DNA of 64,000 nt from Rhodococcus marinonascens NBRC 14363. Its GTDB lineage: Bacteria; Actinomycetota; Actinomycetes; Mycobacteriales; Mycobacteriaceae. The stretch covers positions 108,957-172,956 of the forward strand of contig NZ_BCXB01000009.1 of assembly GCF_001894885.1 (NCBI RefSeq). The letters are read 5' to 3'. The notes below the pieces were generated by a model. The model saw nothing but the letters and a program-made list of their open reading frames with translations. It was not told the DNA's origin and searched no databases. Shown piece after piece: positions 46,667 through 57,685 of this stretch. The number at the start of each line of letters is the position of its first letter. Positions within the stretch are counted from its first letter, which is position 1. The position numbers and the translations under genes were made by a program.

Positions 46667-47740
46667 ATGCGAGTGATGATCGCACCGGACTCCTTCGGTG
46701 AAACGCTGACCGCCATCGAGGCGACCGCCGCCATCGCAGCCGGATGGGCCGCTGTGCGTCCCGGCGACCAGTTGATCGAGGCGCCGCAGTCCGACGGTGG
46801 CCCCGGTTTCGTGGAGGTGGTCGCGGCAGCAGGCGGCGCTGTCCGGACCGTAGTCGTGGAAGGGCCCCTCGGTGCCGATGTCACGGCCAGATGGCTCCTC
46901 GACGGTACCGACGCCTATCTCGAGTCGGCCCAGGCGTGCGGGCTGGGACTTCTCTGCGGACCACCGACGCCCAGCACCGCACGTGACGCGCACAGTCGTG
47001 GTGTCGGGCAGCTCTTGGTGGCCGCGCTCGACGCCGGAGCGCGGAGAATCGTCGTGGGTCTCGGTGGCAGTAGTTGCACCGACGGCGGGCGTGGGCTGGT
47101 CGAGGCATTGTCGCGGGTGTTCGGGAGCGTGGATGCGGCGGTCGCCCGACTCCGGGAAGTGGAACTGGTGTCCGCGACCGACGTCGTGCACCCGTTGCTC
47201 GGGGCGCAGGGTGCTGCGCGGGTCTTCGGACCGCAGAAGGGCGCCGATCCCGAAACCGTCGCGCTCCTCGAAGATCGGAACGCCGAGTGGGTAACGCAGT
47301 TGCAGTCGGTGACGTCACGCGAGGTCGCCGCGGAACCCGGGGCCGGTGCCGCAGGCGGAATCGGTGCTGCGTTGCTCGCACTGGGTGCGACGCGGGAATC
47401 CGGCGCGCAGGTGGTGGCCCAGCGGACCGGACAGGACCGGCAACTGGCGTCCGCGCAACTGGTGATCACCGGGGAAGGGCGACTCGACCGGCAGTCGTTG
47501 AGTGGGAAGCTCGTGATCGAGCTGGTAGCGGCCGCACGCCGACGATCGATCCCCACGCTCGTCCTCGCCGGACAGGTGCTGTTGGACCCGGCGGAACTCG
47601 ACGGCGCGGGCATCGACCGCGCGCTGTCCCTGGTGGGCCGGGCCGGGTCCGTCGAACTGGCGATGTCGGACGCCTACGCGCAGCTCAGAGGCCTCGCTTC
47701 AGCTGCCGCGCGCGGCGGGAAGAGCGCCGCCGCCGGGTAG
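46667..47740 (+). CDS. Glycerate kinase
   Basis: GarK/GlxK-type glycerate kinase, 357 residues, phosphorylating D-glycerate to a phosphoglycerate. Landmarks: VMIAPDSFGETLTAIEA at the N-terminus, QSDGGPGFVEV, VVGLGGSSCTDGGRG, GAAGGIGAALLALGA and TGEGRLDRQSLSGK. ATG 46667 was chosen as the family start. No standard ribosome site is seen because the 15-base repeat array ends 9 bases upstream. The gene is divergent from DUF3043. Which carbon of glycerate is phosphorylated cannot be told from sequence. Confidence 0.92.
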   Translation: MRVMIAPDSFGETLTAIEATAAIAAGWAAVRPGDQLIEAPQSDGGPGFVEVVAAAGGAVRTVVVEGPLGADVTARWLLDGTDAYLESAQACGLGLLCGPPTPSTARDAHSRGVGQLLVAALDAGARRIVVGLGGSSCTDGGRGLVEALSRVFGSVDAAVARLREVELVSATDVVHPLLGAQGAARVFGPQKGADPETVALLEDRNAEWVTQLQSVTSREVAAEPGAGAAGGIGAALLALGATRESGAQVVAQRTGQDRQLASAQLVITGEGRLDRQSLSGKLVIELVAAARRRSIPTLVLAGQVLLDPAELDGAGIDRALSLVGRAGSVELAMSDAYAQLRGLASAAARGGKSAAAG

Positions 47741-47882
47741 TAACGGAAAACCGAGACGTCGGATACCATGGGCGTGGGTCGATCTGCGGACGTTGCCGCA
47801 GGGGATTGAACCCGGGAATAAGTCGGGCGCAAAGTACCGTTGAAGCGTTCACGGGTTTGTTTACGAACTACAGGGAGAGCCC

Positions 47883-48233
47883 ATGACTGTGCAGAACGAG
47901 ACCGACGTCCACGGCGTCAAGATGACCGAAGCCGCATCCGTCAAGGCGAAGGCGCTGCTCGATCAGGAAGGTCGCGACGACCTTGCGCTGCGAATCGCCG
48001 TGCAACCCGGCGGCTGCGCGGGACTGCGCTACCAGCTTTTCTTCGACGACCGGAACCTCGACGGCGACCTGATCGTGGACTTCGGTGGCGTCGCCCTCGC
48101 TGTCGACCGGATGAGCGCGCCGTACGTTGAAGGTGCTTCGATCGACTTCCTCGACACCATCGAGAAGCAGGGTTTCACGATCGACAACCCCAACGCGACC
48201 GGTTCGTGCGCTTGCGGCGACTCCTTCAACTGA
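47883..48233 (+). CDS. HesB/IscA-type iron-sulfur carrier (ErpA-like)
   Basis: A-type Fe-S carrier, 116 residues. It has the three conserved cysteines: GGCAGLRY in the middle and the C-terminal GSCACGDSF. It receives clusters from the SUF machinery and passes them to targets such as LipA or the respiratory Fe-S proteins, by family analogy. ATG 47883 follows AGGGAGA. It is the single HesB-type gene at this position in mycobacteria (Rv2204c-like). A strong intrinsic terminator follows at 48264-48304. Confidence 0.95.
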   Translation: MTVQNETDVHGVKMTEAASVKAKALLDQEGRDDLALRIAVQPGGCAGLRYQLFFDDRNLDGDLIVDFGGVALAVDRMSAPYVEGASIDFLDTIEKQGFTIDNPNATGSCACGDSFN

Positions 48234-48256
48234 GTCCCTGCTTCAGCTGTAATTGA

Positions 48257-49375
<1,119 letters not shown>

Positions 49376-49379
49376 GCGT

Positions 49380-49437
49380 CTTCACGCAGGCGTGCAGTGT
49401 GGTAGCCCGGGCTCCCACACTGCACGCCTGCGTGAAG
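49380..49437. terminator. Perfect 23-base inverted repeat between adoK and asnB
   Basis: Arms 49380-49402 and 49415-49437 are perfectly complementary (CTTCACGCAGGCGTGCAGTG and three more bases), with a 12-base loop containing GCCCGGGC. It lies between two convergent genes, 4 bases after adoK and 2 bases before the asnB stop. It probably acts as a two-way terminator, though it has no T tracts. Confidence 0.8.
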
Positions 49438-49439
49438 GA

Positions 49440-51395
49440 CTAGAGCGACACCGGGTACGCGGGTTCGGCGATCTCCGGAACGATCCGGTTCTCCACGAAG
49501 ATTCCGTGCCACACCATGAAGATCAGCACGGTCCACAGGCGACGACTGTGGTCGGACACGCCGTTCCGATGATCGTTCAGCATTTTGGTGATGGCAGCCT
49601 TGTCCAGAAGGTGATCGGTGCCCGACGCTGCAATCTGCTCGTGCGCCCAGTCGAACAGTTCGGTTCCGCGCAGCCAGTGTCGCAACGGGACGGGAAAACC
49701 GAGTTTCACTCGATGGAGCACATGCCCGGGCACGATTCCCTCGAGCGCCTGTCGCAGCGCGTATTTGGTGGTGTTCGGCGCGGATCCGGATCTCTTCGTT
49801 CGCCTGGTCGTGATCTTCTGGTCCAACGGCACCTGCGCCGCCACCGCGAAGACCTCGGGATCGAGGAACGGGACCCGCAACTCGAGCGAATTGGCCATGG
49901 TCATCTTGTCGGCCTTGACGAGGATGTCGCCGCGTAGCCAAGTGAACAGGTCCAGATGCTGCATCCGGGCCACGGGATCCCAGCCCTGTGACAGGGCGTA
50001 AATCGGGTCGGTGACGTCGCGGTGTGTCCATTCCGGCCGGAAGTCACGCAGTACCGCGCGCAACTGGGCGTCGTTGAAACTCCGTGCGTTGCCGTAGTAG
50101 CGCTCTTCGAGGGTCAGCGAACCACGGTTGAGCAGACTCTTGCCCCGGGTGCCCTCGGGGATCCGTTCGGACAATCTCCCGGCAGCCTTCCGCAGTCCCC
50201 TCGGTAGATACTCGAACGGCGCAAGTGAAATCGGTTCGCGGTAGATGGTGTAGCCGCCGAACAGTTCGTCGGCGCCCTCACCCGACAGCACGACCTTGAC
50301 GTGCTTGCGCGCCTCCTTTGCGACGAACCACAGCGGGACCAGCGCAGGATCGGCGACCGGGTCGTCGAGATACCACACGATCTCGGGAATGGCGGCAGCG
50401 AACTCGGACGGGCTCACCACCTTGACGACGTGCCGTGCGCCGATGGCTGCGGCCGACTCCGCCGCGACATCCACTTCGGAATAGCCCTCGCGCTCGAAGC
50501 CGGTGGTGAACGTGATCAGGTTCGGGTTGTGCCGCATCGCGAGCGCCGCAATGGCCGTCGAGTCGATGCCTCCAGACAGGAACGAACCGACCGTCACGTC
50601 GGCGCGCATGTGTTTGGCGACCGAATCCTCCAGCGCCTCCGCAATCTCCCGGTACCTCGCCTGCTCCGTGCCGACCGCGAACGGTCGAACCGGGAACGTG
50701 GGGGTGAAGTAGCGGGTGATGACGGGTTCTTCGCCGGGGCGTACCCGGGCGAAGCAGCCGGATTCGAGTCGCCGGATGTGCTGGTGCAGAGTTTCCGGCT
50801 CCGGCACATACTGCAAGACCGTGTAGTGCTCGACGGCCCGCGGATCGAGTTCGGTTCCGATACCGATCAGCCCCGCCAGTTCGAGCAGGCTCTTCTTCTC
50901 GCTACCGAACGCGGTGCCGCCGGGGCCTGTCGCAAGGAACAGGGGCTTGATGCCGAACGGGTCGCGGGCGATGAACAGTTCGCGCGTCGCCGTGTCCCAG
51001 ATGGCGAACGCGAACATGCCGCGCAGACGGCGGACGGCGTCCTCGCCCCAGTAGTGGAAAGCGGCGACGATGGCCTCGCTGTCGCCCTCTGTGTCGAACT
51101 GCGCACCGAACTCGTCGGCCAGTTCGGCCCGCACCTCGAGGTAGTTGTAGATCTCGCCGTTGAATGTCAGCGCGTAGCGTTCCGGATCCTCCTCCGGTCC
51201 CCAGCGCAGCGGCTGATGGGAGTGTTCGATGTCGATGATCGACAGCCGATTGAACCCGAACACCAGGTGGCCGTCGTGCCAGGTGCCGTGCTCGTCCGGC
51301 CCACGGTGCCGCAGGCAGTGCATCGCCTGGTCGACTTGTGAAACGGCGGCGTCGGTGGTTTCTCCGGAGGTCAGTAGCCCGAGCAGTCCGCACAC
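49440..51395 (-). CDS. asnB: Asparagine synthase (glutamine-hydrolysing)
   Basis: Class B asparagine synthetase, 651 residues. The glutaminase domain starts with the nucleophile Cys2 (MCGLLGLL), then LRHRGPDEHGTW, NRLSIIDI, FNGEIYNY and EGDSEAI. The synthetase domain has the pyrophosphatase loop SFLSGGIDSTAIAAL and SGEGADELFGGY. It makes asparagine from aspartate, ATP and glutamine. In mycobacteria AsnB has also been linked to amidation of cell-wall peptidoglycan, so an amidating role is possible. GTG 51395. It is divergent from ctaC. Confidence 0.95.
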   Translation of the reverse strand: MCGLLGLLTSGETTDAAVSQVDQAMHCLRHRGPDEHGTWHDGHLVFGFNRLSIIDIEHSHQPLRWGPEEDPERYALTFNGEIYNYLEVRAELADEFGAQFDTEGDSEAIVAAFHYWGEDAVRRLRGMFAFAIWDTATRELFIARDPFGIKPLFLATGPGGTAFGSEKKSLLELAGLIGIGTELDPRAVEHYTVLQYVPEPETLHQHIRRLESGCFARVRPGEEPVITRYFTPTFPVRPFAVGTEQARYREIAEALEDSVAKHMRADVTVGSFLSGGIDSTAIAALAMRHNPNLITFTTGFEREGYSEVDVAAESAAAIGARHVVKVVSPSEFAAAIPEIVWYLDDPVADPALVPLWFVAKEARKHVKVVLSGEGADELFGGYTIYREPISLAPFEYLPRGLRKAAGRLSERIPEGTRGKSLLNRGSLTLEERYYGNARSFNDAQLRAVLRDFRPEWTHRDVTDPIYALSQGWDPVARMQHLDLFTWLRGDILVKADKMTMANSLELRVPFLDPEVFAVAAQVPLDQKITTRRTKRSGSAPNTTKYALRQALEGIVPGHVLHRVKLGFPVPLRHWLRGTELFDWAHEQIAASGTDHLLDKAAITKMLNDHRNGVSDHSRRLWTVLIFMVWHGIFVENRIVPEIAEPAYPVSL

Positions 51396-51654
51396 GGCGT
51401 CCGGTACCTCAATTCAGAATTTGGGAAGGCTCCACTATGTGGAGAGGGCAGGGAACTCTGTCGGAAAGTATGCCGCAGATTGCCGAGTCGGCCGGTACGG
51501 GCCGCCTGCCACATCACTCCGACAATCCGGACTCCGGGAGCAGTGGGACGTCAGACCCGAAAAAAGCGAGTCGCCGCCTTTGGTCTACGCTGCGTAGTAA
51601 TTGGGCCTCACCCATCGGGTTGCCCTAGTGGAATATTGCGGCGATCAGGAAGGC

Positions 51655-52704
51655 GTGAACGTGGCGCAAAGTCGGATCCTTCGGCGGGCTGGGCTGGCAG
51701 TATCTTTGGGCGTTACTGCCTTGTTGCTGTCGGGTTGCTCAATCGACAACAAGGTGCTTCGTTTCGGGTGGCCTTCGGGCGTTACCCCGCAGGCCACCCG
51801 AATGCGTGAACTGTGGACCTGGTCGATCATCGCTGCCCTCGCCATGGGTGCGCTGGTGTGGGGACTCATCTTCTGGGCGGTGATCTTCCATCGCAAAAAG
51901 AAGGACTCACCAGAGTTTCCGCGTCAGACGGCGTACAACGTTCCGTTGGAACTGGCGTACACCGCGGTTCCGTTCGTCATCATCTCCGTTCTGTTCTACT
52001 TCACGGTTGTCGTGCAGAGCCATGTTCTCGAGAAGACGGACAACCCCGATGTAGTGGTGGATGTCACGGCTTTCCAGTGGAACTGGAAGTTCGGTTACCG
52101 CTCCATCGACCTCGGCGACGGCGCCGGCAGATACGACGGCGTCGACCAGGCAGCCCAGGCTGCTGTCCAGCCGAAGCCTGTCGAAGAAGGCGAACTCCCC
52201 GGACCCCTGCACGGCAAGTACCCTCAGGACCTGTCTTACCTGCGCTACGACACGATCGAGACCGTCGGCACCAGCGAAGAAATTCCGATCCTTGTTCTGC
52301 CTACCGGCAAGCGGATCCAGTTCGATCTGGCTTCGGCCGATGTGATCCATGCGTTCTGGGTGCCGGAGTTCCTCTTCAAGCGGGACGTGCTTCCGAACCC
52401 GAAGGAGAACCACTCCGACAACGTCTTCCAGATCAGTGAGATCGAGCGGGAAGGCGCCTTCGTCGGACGCTGCGCCGAGATGTGCGGCACGTTCCACTCG
52501 ATGATGAACTTCGAGGTCCGTGCCGTCACACCTGAGAAGTTCGCGCAGTACATCGAGTTGCGTACGCCCGAGGAGGAGGGCGGCCAAGGCCTGACCACGG
52601 CGGAAGCGCTGCAGGCCATCGGTGAATCCCCTGTTGCCACGTCGACGTCTCCCTTCACTACCGATCGCGGCTACCAGCAGGCGAGCGGTGTCGACGGTAT
52701 CTGA
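51655..52704 (+). CDS. ctaC: Cytochrome c oxidase subunit II
   Basis: CuA subunit of the aa3 oxidase, 349 residues. It has a lipoprotein signal (lipobox LSGC, Cys28), two membrane helices (about 60-85 and 100-130), [12 protein letters not shown] with the aromatic electron-entry residues, and the CuA ligands Cys273, Cys277, His281 and Met284 in [14 protein letters not shown]-terminal tail of about 50 residues is typical of actinobacteria. GTG 51655 is preceded by AGGAAGG. It is followed by ctaF; subunits I and others of the oxidase are not in the window except ctaE. Confidence 0.97.
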   Translation: MNVAQSRILRRAGLAVSLGVTALLLSGCSIDNKVLRFGWPSGVTPQATRMRELWTWSIIAALAMGALVWGLIFWAVIFHRKKKDSPEFPRQTAYNVPLELAYTAVPFVIISVLFYFTVVVQSHVLEKTDNPDVVVDVTAFQWNWKFGYRSIDLGDGAGRYDGVDQAAQAAVQPKPVEEGELPGPLHGKYPQDLSYLRYDTIETVGTSEEIPILVLPTGKRIQFDLASADVIHAFWVPEFLFKRDVLPNPKENHSDNVFQISEIEREGAFVGRCAEMCGTFHSMMNFEVRAVTPEKFAQYIELRTPEEEGGQGLTTAEALQAIGESPVATSTSPFTTDRGYQQASGVDGI

Positions 52705-52745
52705 ACCTGCTGCCGATACCACACTGACCAAGGACAAGTACTGAT

Positions 52746-53162
52746 ATGAAGATCGAAGCGAAGCTCTTCGAGATCCTGACGGTGTTCTTCATTCTCGTCG
52801 CGATCACGTATGGCGTGTTCACCGCCCTGTCGCGAACCGGCATCGAATGGGCGGGTCTGACAGCCATCTGCCTGTCGGCGGGGCTGACGCTGATCGTCGG
52901 AACGTACTTCCGCTTCGTTGCCCGGCGTCTCGATACGCGCCCCGAGGACTACGAAGACGCCGAGATCGCAGACGGCGCCGGCGACTTGGGCTTCTTCAGC
53001 CCCGGAAGCTACTGGCCAATCCTGCTTGCTGCCGCAGCAGCCTTGATCGCCCTCTCATTGGCGTTCTTCCAGCTGTGGTTGCTGGCGGTTGGGGTGGTTG
53101 CCATACTTGCCGCCGCTACAGGTCTCGTTTTCGAGTACTACGTCGGACCCGAGAAGCACTAG
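52746..53162 (+). CDS. ctaF: Cytochrome c oxidase subunit IV (actinobacterial)
   Basis: A 138-residue membrane protein with four hydrophobic helices, containing [20 protein letters not shown] (shortest form [10 protein letters not shown]) and the conserved [23 protein letters not shown] loop (RPEDYEDA). It is the actinobacterial CtaF, an accessory subunit of the aa3 oxidase in the bc1-aa3 supercomplex. ATG 52746 lies 41 bases after ctaC, so they are co-transcribed. A perfect hairpin follows its stop at once. Confidence 0.95.
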   Translation: MKIEAKLFEILTVFFILVAITYGVFTALSRTGIEWAGLTAICLSAGLTLIVGTYFRFVARRLDTRPEDYEDAEIADGAGDLGFFSPGSYWPILLAAAAALIALSLAFFQLWLLAVGVVAILAAATGLVFEYYVGPEKH

Positions 53163-53179
53163 GTTCGCACCACAGACCG

Positions 53180-53224
53180 AGCGCGGAGGCGCCGGACCCA
53201 TATTGGGTCCGGCGCCTCCGCGCT
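53180..53224 (+). terminator. Terminator-like hairpin after ctaF
   Basis: A perfect 21-base stem (AGCGCGGAGGCGCCGGACCC plus A) with a 3-base TAT loop, 17 bases after the ctaF stop. Very stable, but without a T tract. It marks the end of the ctaC-ctaF unit and the left limit of the inserted ATPase gene. Confidence 0.88.
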
Positions 53225-53300
53225 TCTCTGCCGAGTGGCGGCGTGGCCTGCACGCACGCGGCGGAACGGTGTGGTTGTGCATGATGGAGGCAGACCCAGG

Positions 53301-53336
53301 ACGAGCCACTCATGACGAACACGAGCCACTCATGAC
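53301..53336. repeat. 20-base-period duplication at the ATPase start
   Basis: ACGAGCCACTCATGAC occurs at 53301-53316 and again at 53321-53336. The second copy carries the ATG at 53332 and the first an identical out-of-frame ATG context. Confidence 0.85.
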
Positions 53337-55812
53337 ATCGACATCGACGGTCGACCTGTCGACGATCCCACCCGAGGCCTTGCATCGGGAGTTGGGCGCA
53401 ACGCCCGATGGACTGGCCCTGCACGACGCTGCCGCGCGGCTCGTGGCCGACGGTGCGAACGAGGTCGCCGAGCGGCGACGAAATCCGGTGCTGACCTTCG
53501 TCGGCTACTTCTGGGCGCCGATCCAGTGGATGATCGAGGCTGCGCTCCTGCTGTCGCTGGCAGCGCGGCACTGGATCGACGCGGTGATCATCGGCGTTGC
53601 TGTTGGGCATGAACGGCGTGGTGGCCTTCACCGAGGAACGGCAGGCCGCTAGAGCGCCATCGCTGCCCTGAAGATGCGGTTGGCCACCACCGCGCGAGCG
53701 CTGCGCGGCGGCGAGTGGGCGACGGTGGCGACGCGGGAGTTGGTTCGCGGCGACGTGATACGGATTCGCCTCGGGGACGTGGTTCCCGCCGATGCCCGAC
53801 TCTTGGACGACAGCCGGTTGCAGGTCGACCAGTCCGCGTTGACAGGCGAGTCGCTGCCAGTGGCCTGCGAGCGCGGCGGCGTCTTGTACTCCGGGGCGGT
53901 GATTATCCGCGGGGAGGCGAACGCGATGGTCTTCGCCACCGGCGTGGACTCTTTCTTCGGCCGCACCACCGCCCTTGTCGAGACCGCCGGCGCGGCCAGC
54001 CATTTTCAGAAGGCGGTGCTGCGCATAGGCAACTACCTCATCGTGATCGCTGTCGCCCTGGTCATTCTGACGGCAGTGGCTTCGTTGCTGCGGGGCAACC
54101 CGACGCTGCAAACCCTCGAGTTCGTACTCGTGGTCACGATTGCCTCCGTGCCGGTTGCGCTGCCCGCCGTGCTGTCGGTAACGATGGCCGTCGGCGCCCG
54201 CCAACTCGCGCGCCGAAAGGCGGTCGTCAGCCACCTGCCCGCAGTCGAGGAGTTGGGCGGCATCGACGTGCTGTGCTCGGACAAGACCGGCACCCTCACC
54301 CAGAACGCTCTTGCGGTCGCCGACCCTTGGTGCGCACCGGGAGTCACACGAGCGGACCTTCTCACCGCTGCGGCGCTCGCATCGCGCGCCGAGGATCAGG
54401 ATCCGATCGATCTGGCGGTGCTCGCCGCGGCCGAGGACATCATGCCGGTACCCGCTGCCGAGGTCGAGGAGTTCGTGCCGTTCGACCCAGTAGCCAAACG
54501 GACCGAGGCCACGGTCCGAGGCGGCGACGGAACCGTCTACCGCGTCAGCAAGGGTGCGCCGCAGGTCATCGCCGAACTCTGCGAGGACGACCCGGCCTGT
54601 GGGGCCGCTGTCGTGCAGGCCGACGAGTACGCCCGGCGCGGTGACCGTTCGCTGTCGGTGGCACGTACGACAACCGGCGTCCGGTGGCGGCTGCTCGGGG
54701 TGCTGCCCCTCGCGGACCCGCCACGGGCGGACTCCGCGGCCACGGTCACCGCCGCTCAGGACCTGGGCGTGCAGGTGAAGATGGTCACCGGCGACCAGGT
54801 CGCCATCGGTGCCGAGATCGCCCGCCAGGTTTGTCTCGGTGACCACATCCTGCCCGCGGACACCTTGCAGACCAGCATCACCAACACCGACGAGCAGGTA
54901 GCCGATCTGGTGGAGAGCGCCGACGGGTTTGCCCAGGTGTTCCCCGAACACAAGTTTCGGATCGTGCAACTGCTCCAGCAACGCGGCCATATCGTCGGGA
55001 TGACCGGTGATGGTGTCAACGATGCCCCTGCGCTCAAGCAGGCCGACGCGGGCATTGCCGTCGCTGGGGCCACCGACGCAGCCCGCGCAGCCGCGGATGT
55101 CGTACTGCTAGCCCCCGGACTGTCAGTGATCGTCGACGCAATCCGGCTCGCCCGGGAAATCTTCGCTCGCATGACCAGCTATGCGACCTACCGGATAGCC
55201 GAGACCATCCGGGTGTTGTTGCTCGTCACCCTCGCCGTCGTCATCATGAACTTCTTCCCCGTCACGGCGATCATGATCGTGCTACTCGCGGTCCTCAACG
55301 ACGGCGCGATCCTGGCCATCGCTTTCGATCACGTCCGCAGCTCACCTCGTCCGGCCGCGTGGGACATGCGCATCGTGCTCACCATCGCCACCGTCATCGG
55401 CATTCTCGGTGTGGCCGAAACGTTCCTACTCTTCACGCTCGCCGACAAGGTCTTCGGCCTCGACACTGATGCGATCCGCACCCTCATCTATCTCAAGCTG
55501 TCCGTCTCCGGACATCTCACGGTGTTCGTTACCCGCACCCGTGGCCCGTTCTGGTCGAGACCGGCGCCCGCCCGCGTGCTGGTGGCCGCTGTTGTCGGCA
55601 CCCAAGCCATCGCCACCCTGATCGCCGGATTCGGATTGTTGATGACACCGCTGGGCCGGGGTTGGGTAGCCGCCGTCTGGGGCTACGCCCTGGTCTGGTT
55701 CCTCGTCGAGGACCGGGTCAAACTCGCTACCTATACGATCCTCGAGCGGCTGGCGCATCCACTCGTCCCCCAAAACTCGTCCCACGAAACCAGCGCGAGA
55801 GCCGACAGGTGA
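53332..55812 (+). pseudogene. Plasma-membrane H+-ATPase-type P-type ATPase, double frameshift
   Basis: A P-type ATPase of the PMA (type III) kind in three frame pieces. From ATG 53332: the N-terminal cation-ATPase domain and first membrane pair up to DAVIIGV. A short middle piece in the +1 frame at about 53609-53653 (MNGVVAFTEERQAAR). From about 53655 to 55812 the original frame resumes with ALTGESLPV, the phosphorylation site LCSDKTGTLTQN, TGDGVNDAPALKQADAGIAV and the C-terminal membrane segments. In the first frame a TAG (53650-53652) ends translation. All catalytic motifs are intact, so the damage is recent, or is a sequence error. A reinitiated product from 53674 would lack the first helices. 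Confidence 0.85.
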
Positions 55813-55970
55813 ACTGAAGGCCATCACACGACACACGCGATCCGGGCCGGCGGGGGAGGACGACTCACCGTGACCTGCTCACATCCAGGTCGCAACATGT
55901 CCGATCAGCGCTGGCTCGATTCGGCATCAAAGCAACGGTCTTGTCCGGTCCCAACGGGCCGAGATACGAG

Positions 55971-56004
55971 CAGGGCCCCGAACCAGATTTGGTTCGGGGC
56001 CCTG
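55971..56004 (-). terminator. Terminator-like hairpin after qcrB
   Basis: CAGGGCCCCGAACCA pairs perfectly with its complement across a 4-base GATT loop, 19 bases after the qcrB stop (minus strand). No T tract. It closes the ctaE-qcrCAB unit and is the right limit of the inserted ATPase gene. Confidence 0.85.
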
Positions 56005-56023
56005 ACGGGAATTTCGGTCGCGG

Positions 56024-57685
56024 CTAGTGGGTTTCGCCGTTTCCGGACGATCCATTGCCGTGTACTTGGTCCTGGTACTCCCGCAGCATCGTCAACTGCT
56101 GGTGTTCGCCGTCGTGCAGGGCGGACTCGAGAGCCAGGCTCTCCTCGACCGAGTCGGCCGTGACGAGGCTGCCGGAGCCGGGCTTGCCGGCAGATCCCAG
56201 CTTGTTCATCTTCTTCGGAATACCCGCGCCCTGGTACTCGAGCGGAATCGGGTGACCGTGGTCGTCGACCGGGCCGAGTGGCTGGTGGATCTCGATGTAC
56301 TGACCGTTCGGCATCCGCTTGATGATGCCGGTCTCGATGCCGTGCTCGAGGACCTGACGGTCGCTGCGCTGGAGACCCAGGCAGAACCGGTAGGCCACGA
56401 AGAAGGCGATGGGGGGCAGTATCACCATGCCGATGCGGCCCATCCACGTCGTCGCATTCAACGAGATGTGCATGTGGTACGCGACGATGTCGTTGATGCA
56501 CGAGATCGTCAGGATGACGTAGAACGTGATCGCCATCGCACCGATCGCGGTACGCACCGGAACGTCGCGCGGACGCTGGAGCAGATTGTGGTGAGCGTCG
56601 TCCTTGGTCAGACGCTTTTCGATCCACGGGTACGCGATCAGGACGGTGAACACCAGACCCATGATCAGTGCCACAGCGAACACAGAGGGAATGGTGTAGC
56701 GGTTGAACAGGTAGATGTCCCACGCCGGCCACAGACGGGCCATGCCGTCCGTCCACATCATGTAGATGTCTGGCTGTACGCCCGCCGATACCTGAGACGG
56801 GTTGTAGGGGCCGATGGTCCAGACCGCGTTGATCTGCAGCAGTCCGCCCATCAGGGCGAGGACACCGGCAGTGATCGCGAAGAACGCACCGGACTTGACG
56901 GCGAAGACCGGCAGGATTCGGACGCCCACGACGTTCTGTTCCGTGCGTCCGGGGCCGGGGAACTGCGTGTGCTTCTGGTACCAGACGAGCGCAAGGTGTC
57001 CTGCGATCAGGGCGAGGATGATGCCGGGGAGCAGCAGGACGTGCGCGACATATAGGCGGGGAATGATCAGGTTGCCGGGGAAGTCGCCGCCGAAGATCAG
57101 CCAGTGCAACCAGGTTCCTGCGATCGGGACGCTCATCGTGATGCCTGAGAGAGCGGCGCGGACGCCGGTGCCGGACAGAAGGTCGTCCGGAATGGAGTAT
57201 CCGAAGAAGCCCTCGAACATCGCCAGGATCAGCAGAAGGCAACCGATGACCCAGTTGGCCTCACGCGGACGCCGGAAGGCGCCGGTGAAGAAGATCCGCA
57301 GCAGGTGTACGACGATCGACGCCGCGAACATCAGCGCTGCCCAGTGGTGGATCTGACGGACGAAGAGCCCGCCGCGCACCTCGAACGAGATGTTCAGGGT
57401 GGTTTCGTACGCGCGGGACATCGTGACGCCACGAAGTGGTTCGTACGCGCCGTTGTAGACGACCTCGGCCATCGACGGGTCGAAGAACAGGGTTAGGTAG
57501 ACACCGGAGATCAGTAGGATGACGAAGCTGTACAGCGCGATCTCGCCGAGCAGGAAGGACCAGTGCGTGGGGAAGACCTTGTTGATCTGCCGCCGCATTC
57601 CGGCCGCGAGATGATACCGCGAGTCCATCGCTTCGGCTTGGCCGGCGGCCATCGAGTTCAGTTTGGATGGTTTGTTGTCGGTCAC
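56024..57685 (-). CDS. qcrB: Cytochrome bc1 complex cytochrome b subunit
   Basis: Menaquinol-oxidising cytochrome b, 553 residues, with at least eight membrane helices and paired haem-ligand His residues in helices II and IV ([20 protein letters not shown] gives HH...[22 protein letters not shown] region). The Qo-site motif appears as PWIEK-type rather than PEWY, as in other actinobacteria. The long C-terminal extension is cytoplasmic. GTG 57685 was chosen because it overlaps the qcrA stop (GTGA); a TTG 15 bases upstream is possible. This is the target protein of Q203-type inhibitors in mycobacteria. Confidence 0.96.
   Translation of the reverse strand: MTDNKPSKLNSMAAGQAEAMDSRYHLAAGMRRQINKVFPTHWSFLLGEIALYSFVILLISGVYLTLFFDPSMAEVVYNGAYEPLRGVTMSRAYETTLNISFEVRGGLFVRQIHHWAALMFAASIVVHLLRIFFTGAFRRPREANWVIGCLLLILAMFEGFFGYSIPDDLLSGTGVRAALSGITMSVPIAGTWLHWLIFGGDFPGNLIIPRLYVAHVLLLPGIILALIAGHLALVWYQKHTQFPGPGRTEQNVVGVRILPVFAVKSGAFFAITAGVLALMGGLLQINAVWTIGPYNPSQVSAGVQPDIYMMWTDGMARLWPAWDIYLFNRYTIPSVFAVALIMGLVFTVLIAYPWIEKRLTKDDAHHNLLQRPRDVPVRTAIGAMAITFYVILTISCINDIVAYHMHISLNATTWMGRIGMVILPPIAFFVAYRFCLGLQRSDRQVLEHGIETGIIKRMPNGQYIEIHQPLGPVDDHGHPIPLEYQGAGIPKKMNKLGSAGKPGSGSLVTADSVEESLALESALHDGEHQQLTMLREYQDQVHGNGSSGNGETH

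Noticed and set aside
53116..54990. Long open frame on the strand opposite the P-type ATPase
   Set aside because: It is a GC-rich shadow of the ATPase gene, with no domain and composition mirrored from the other strand. Similar antisense frames opposite sucB (38025-39641), glnA1 (32151-33629), qcrB and the exonuclease gene were rejected for the same reason.
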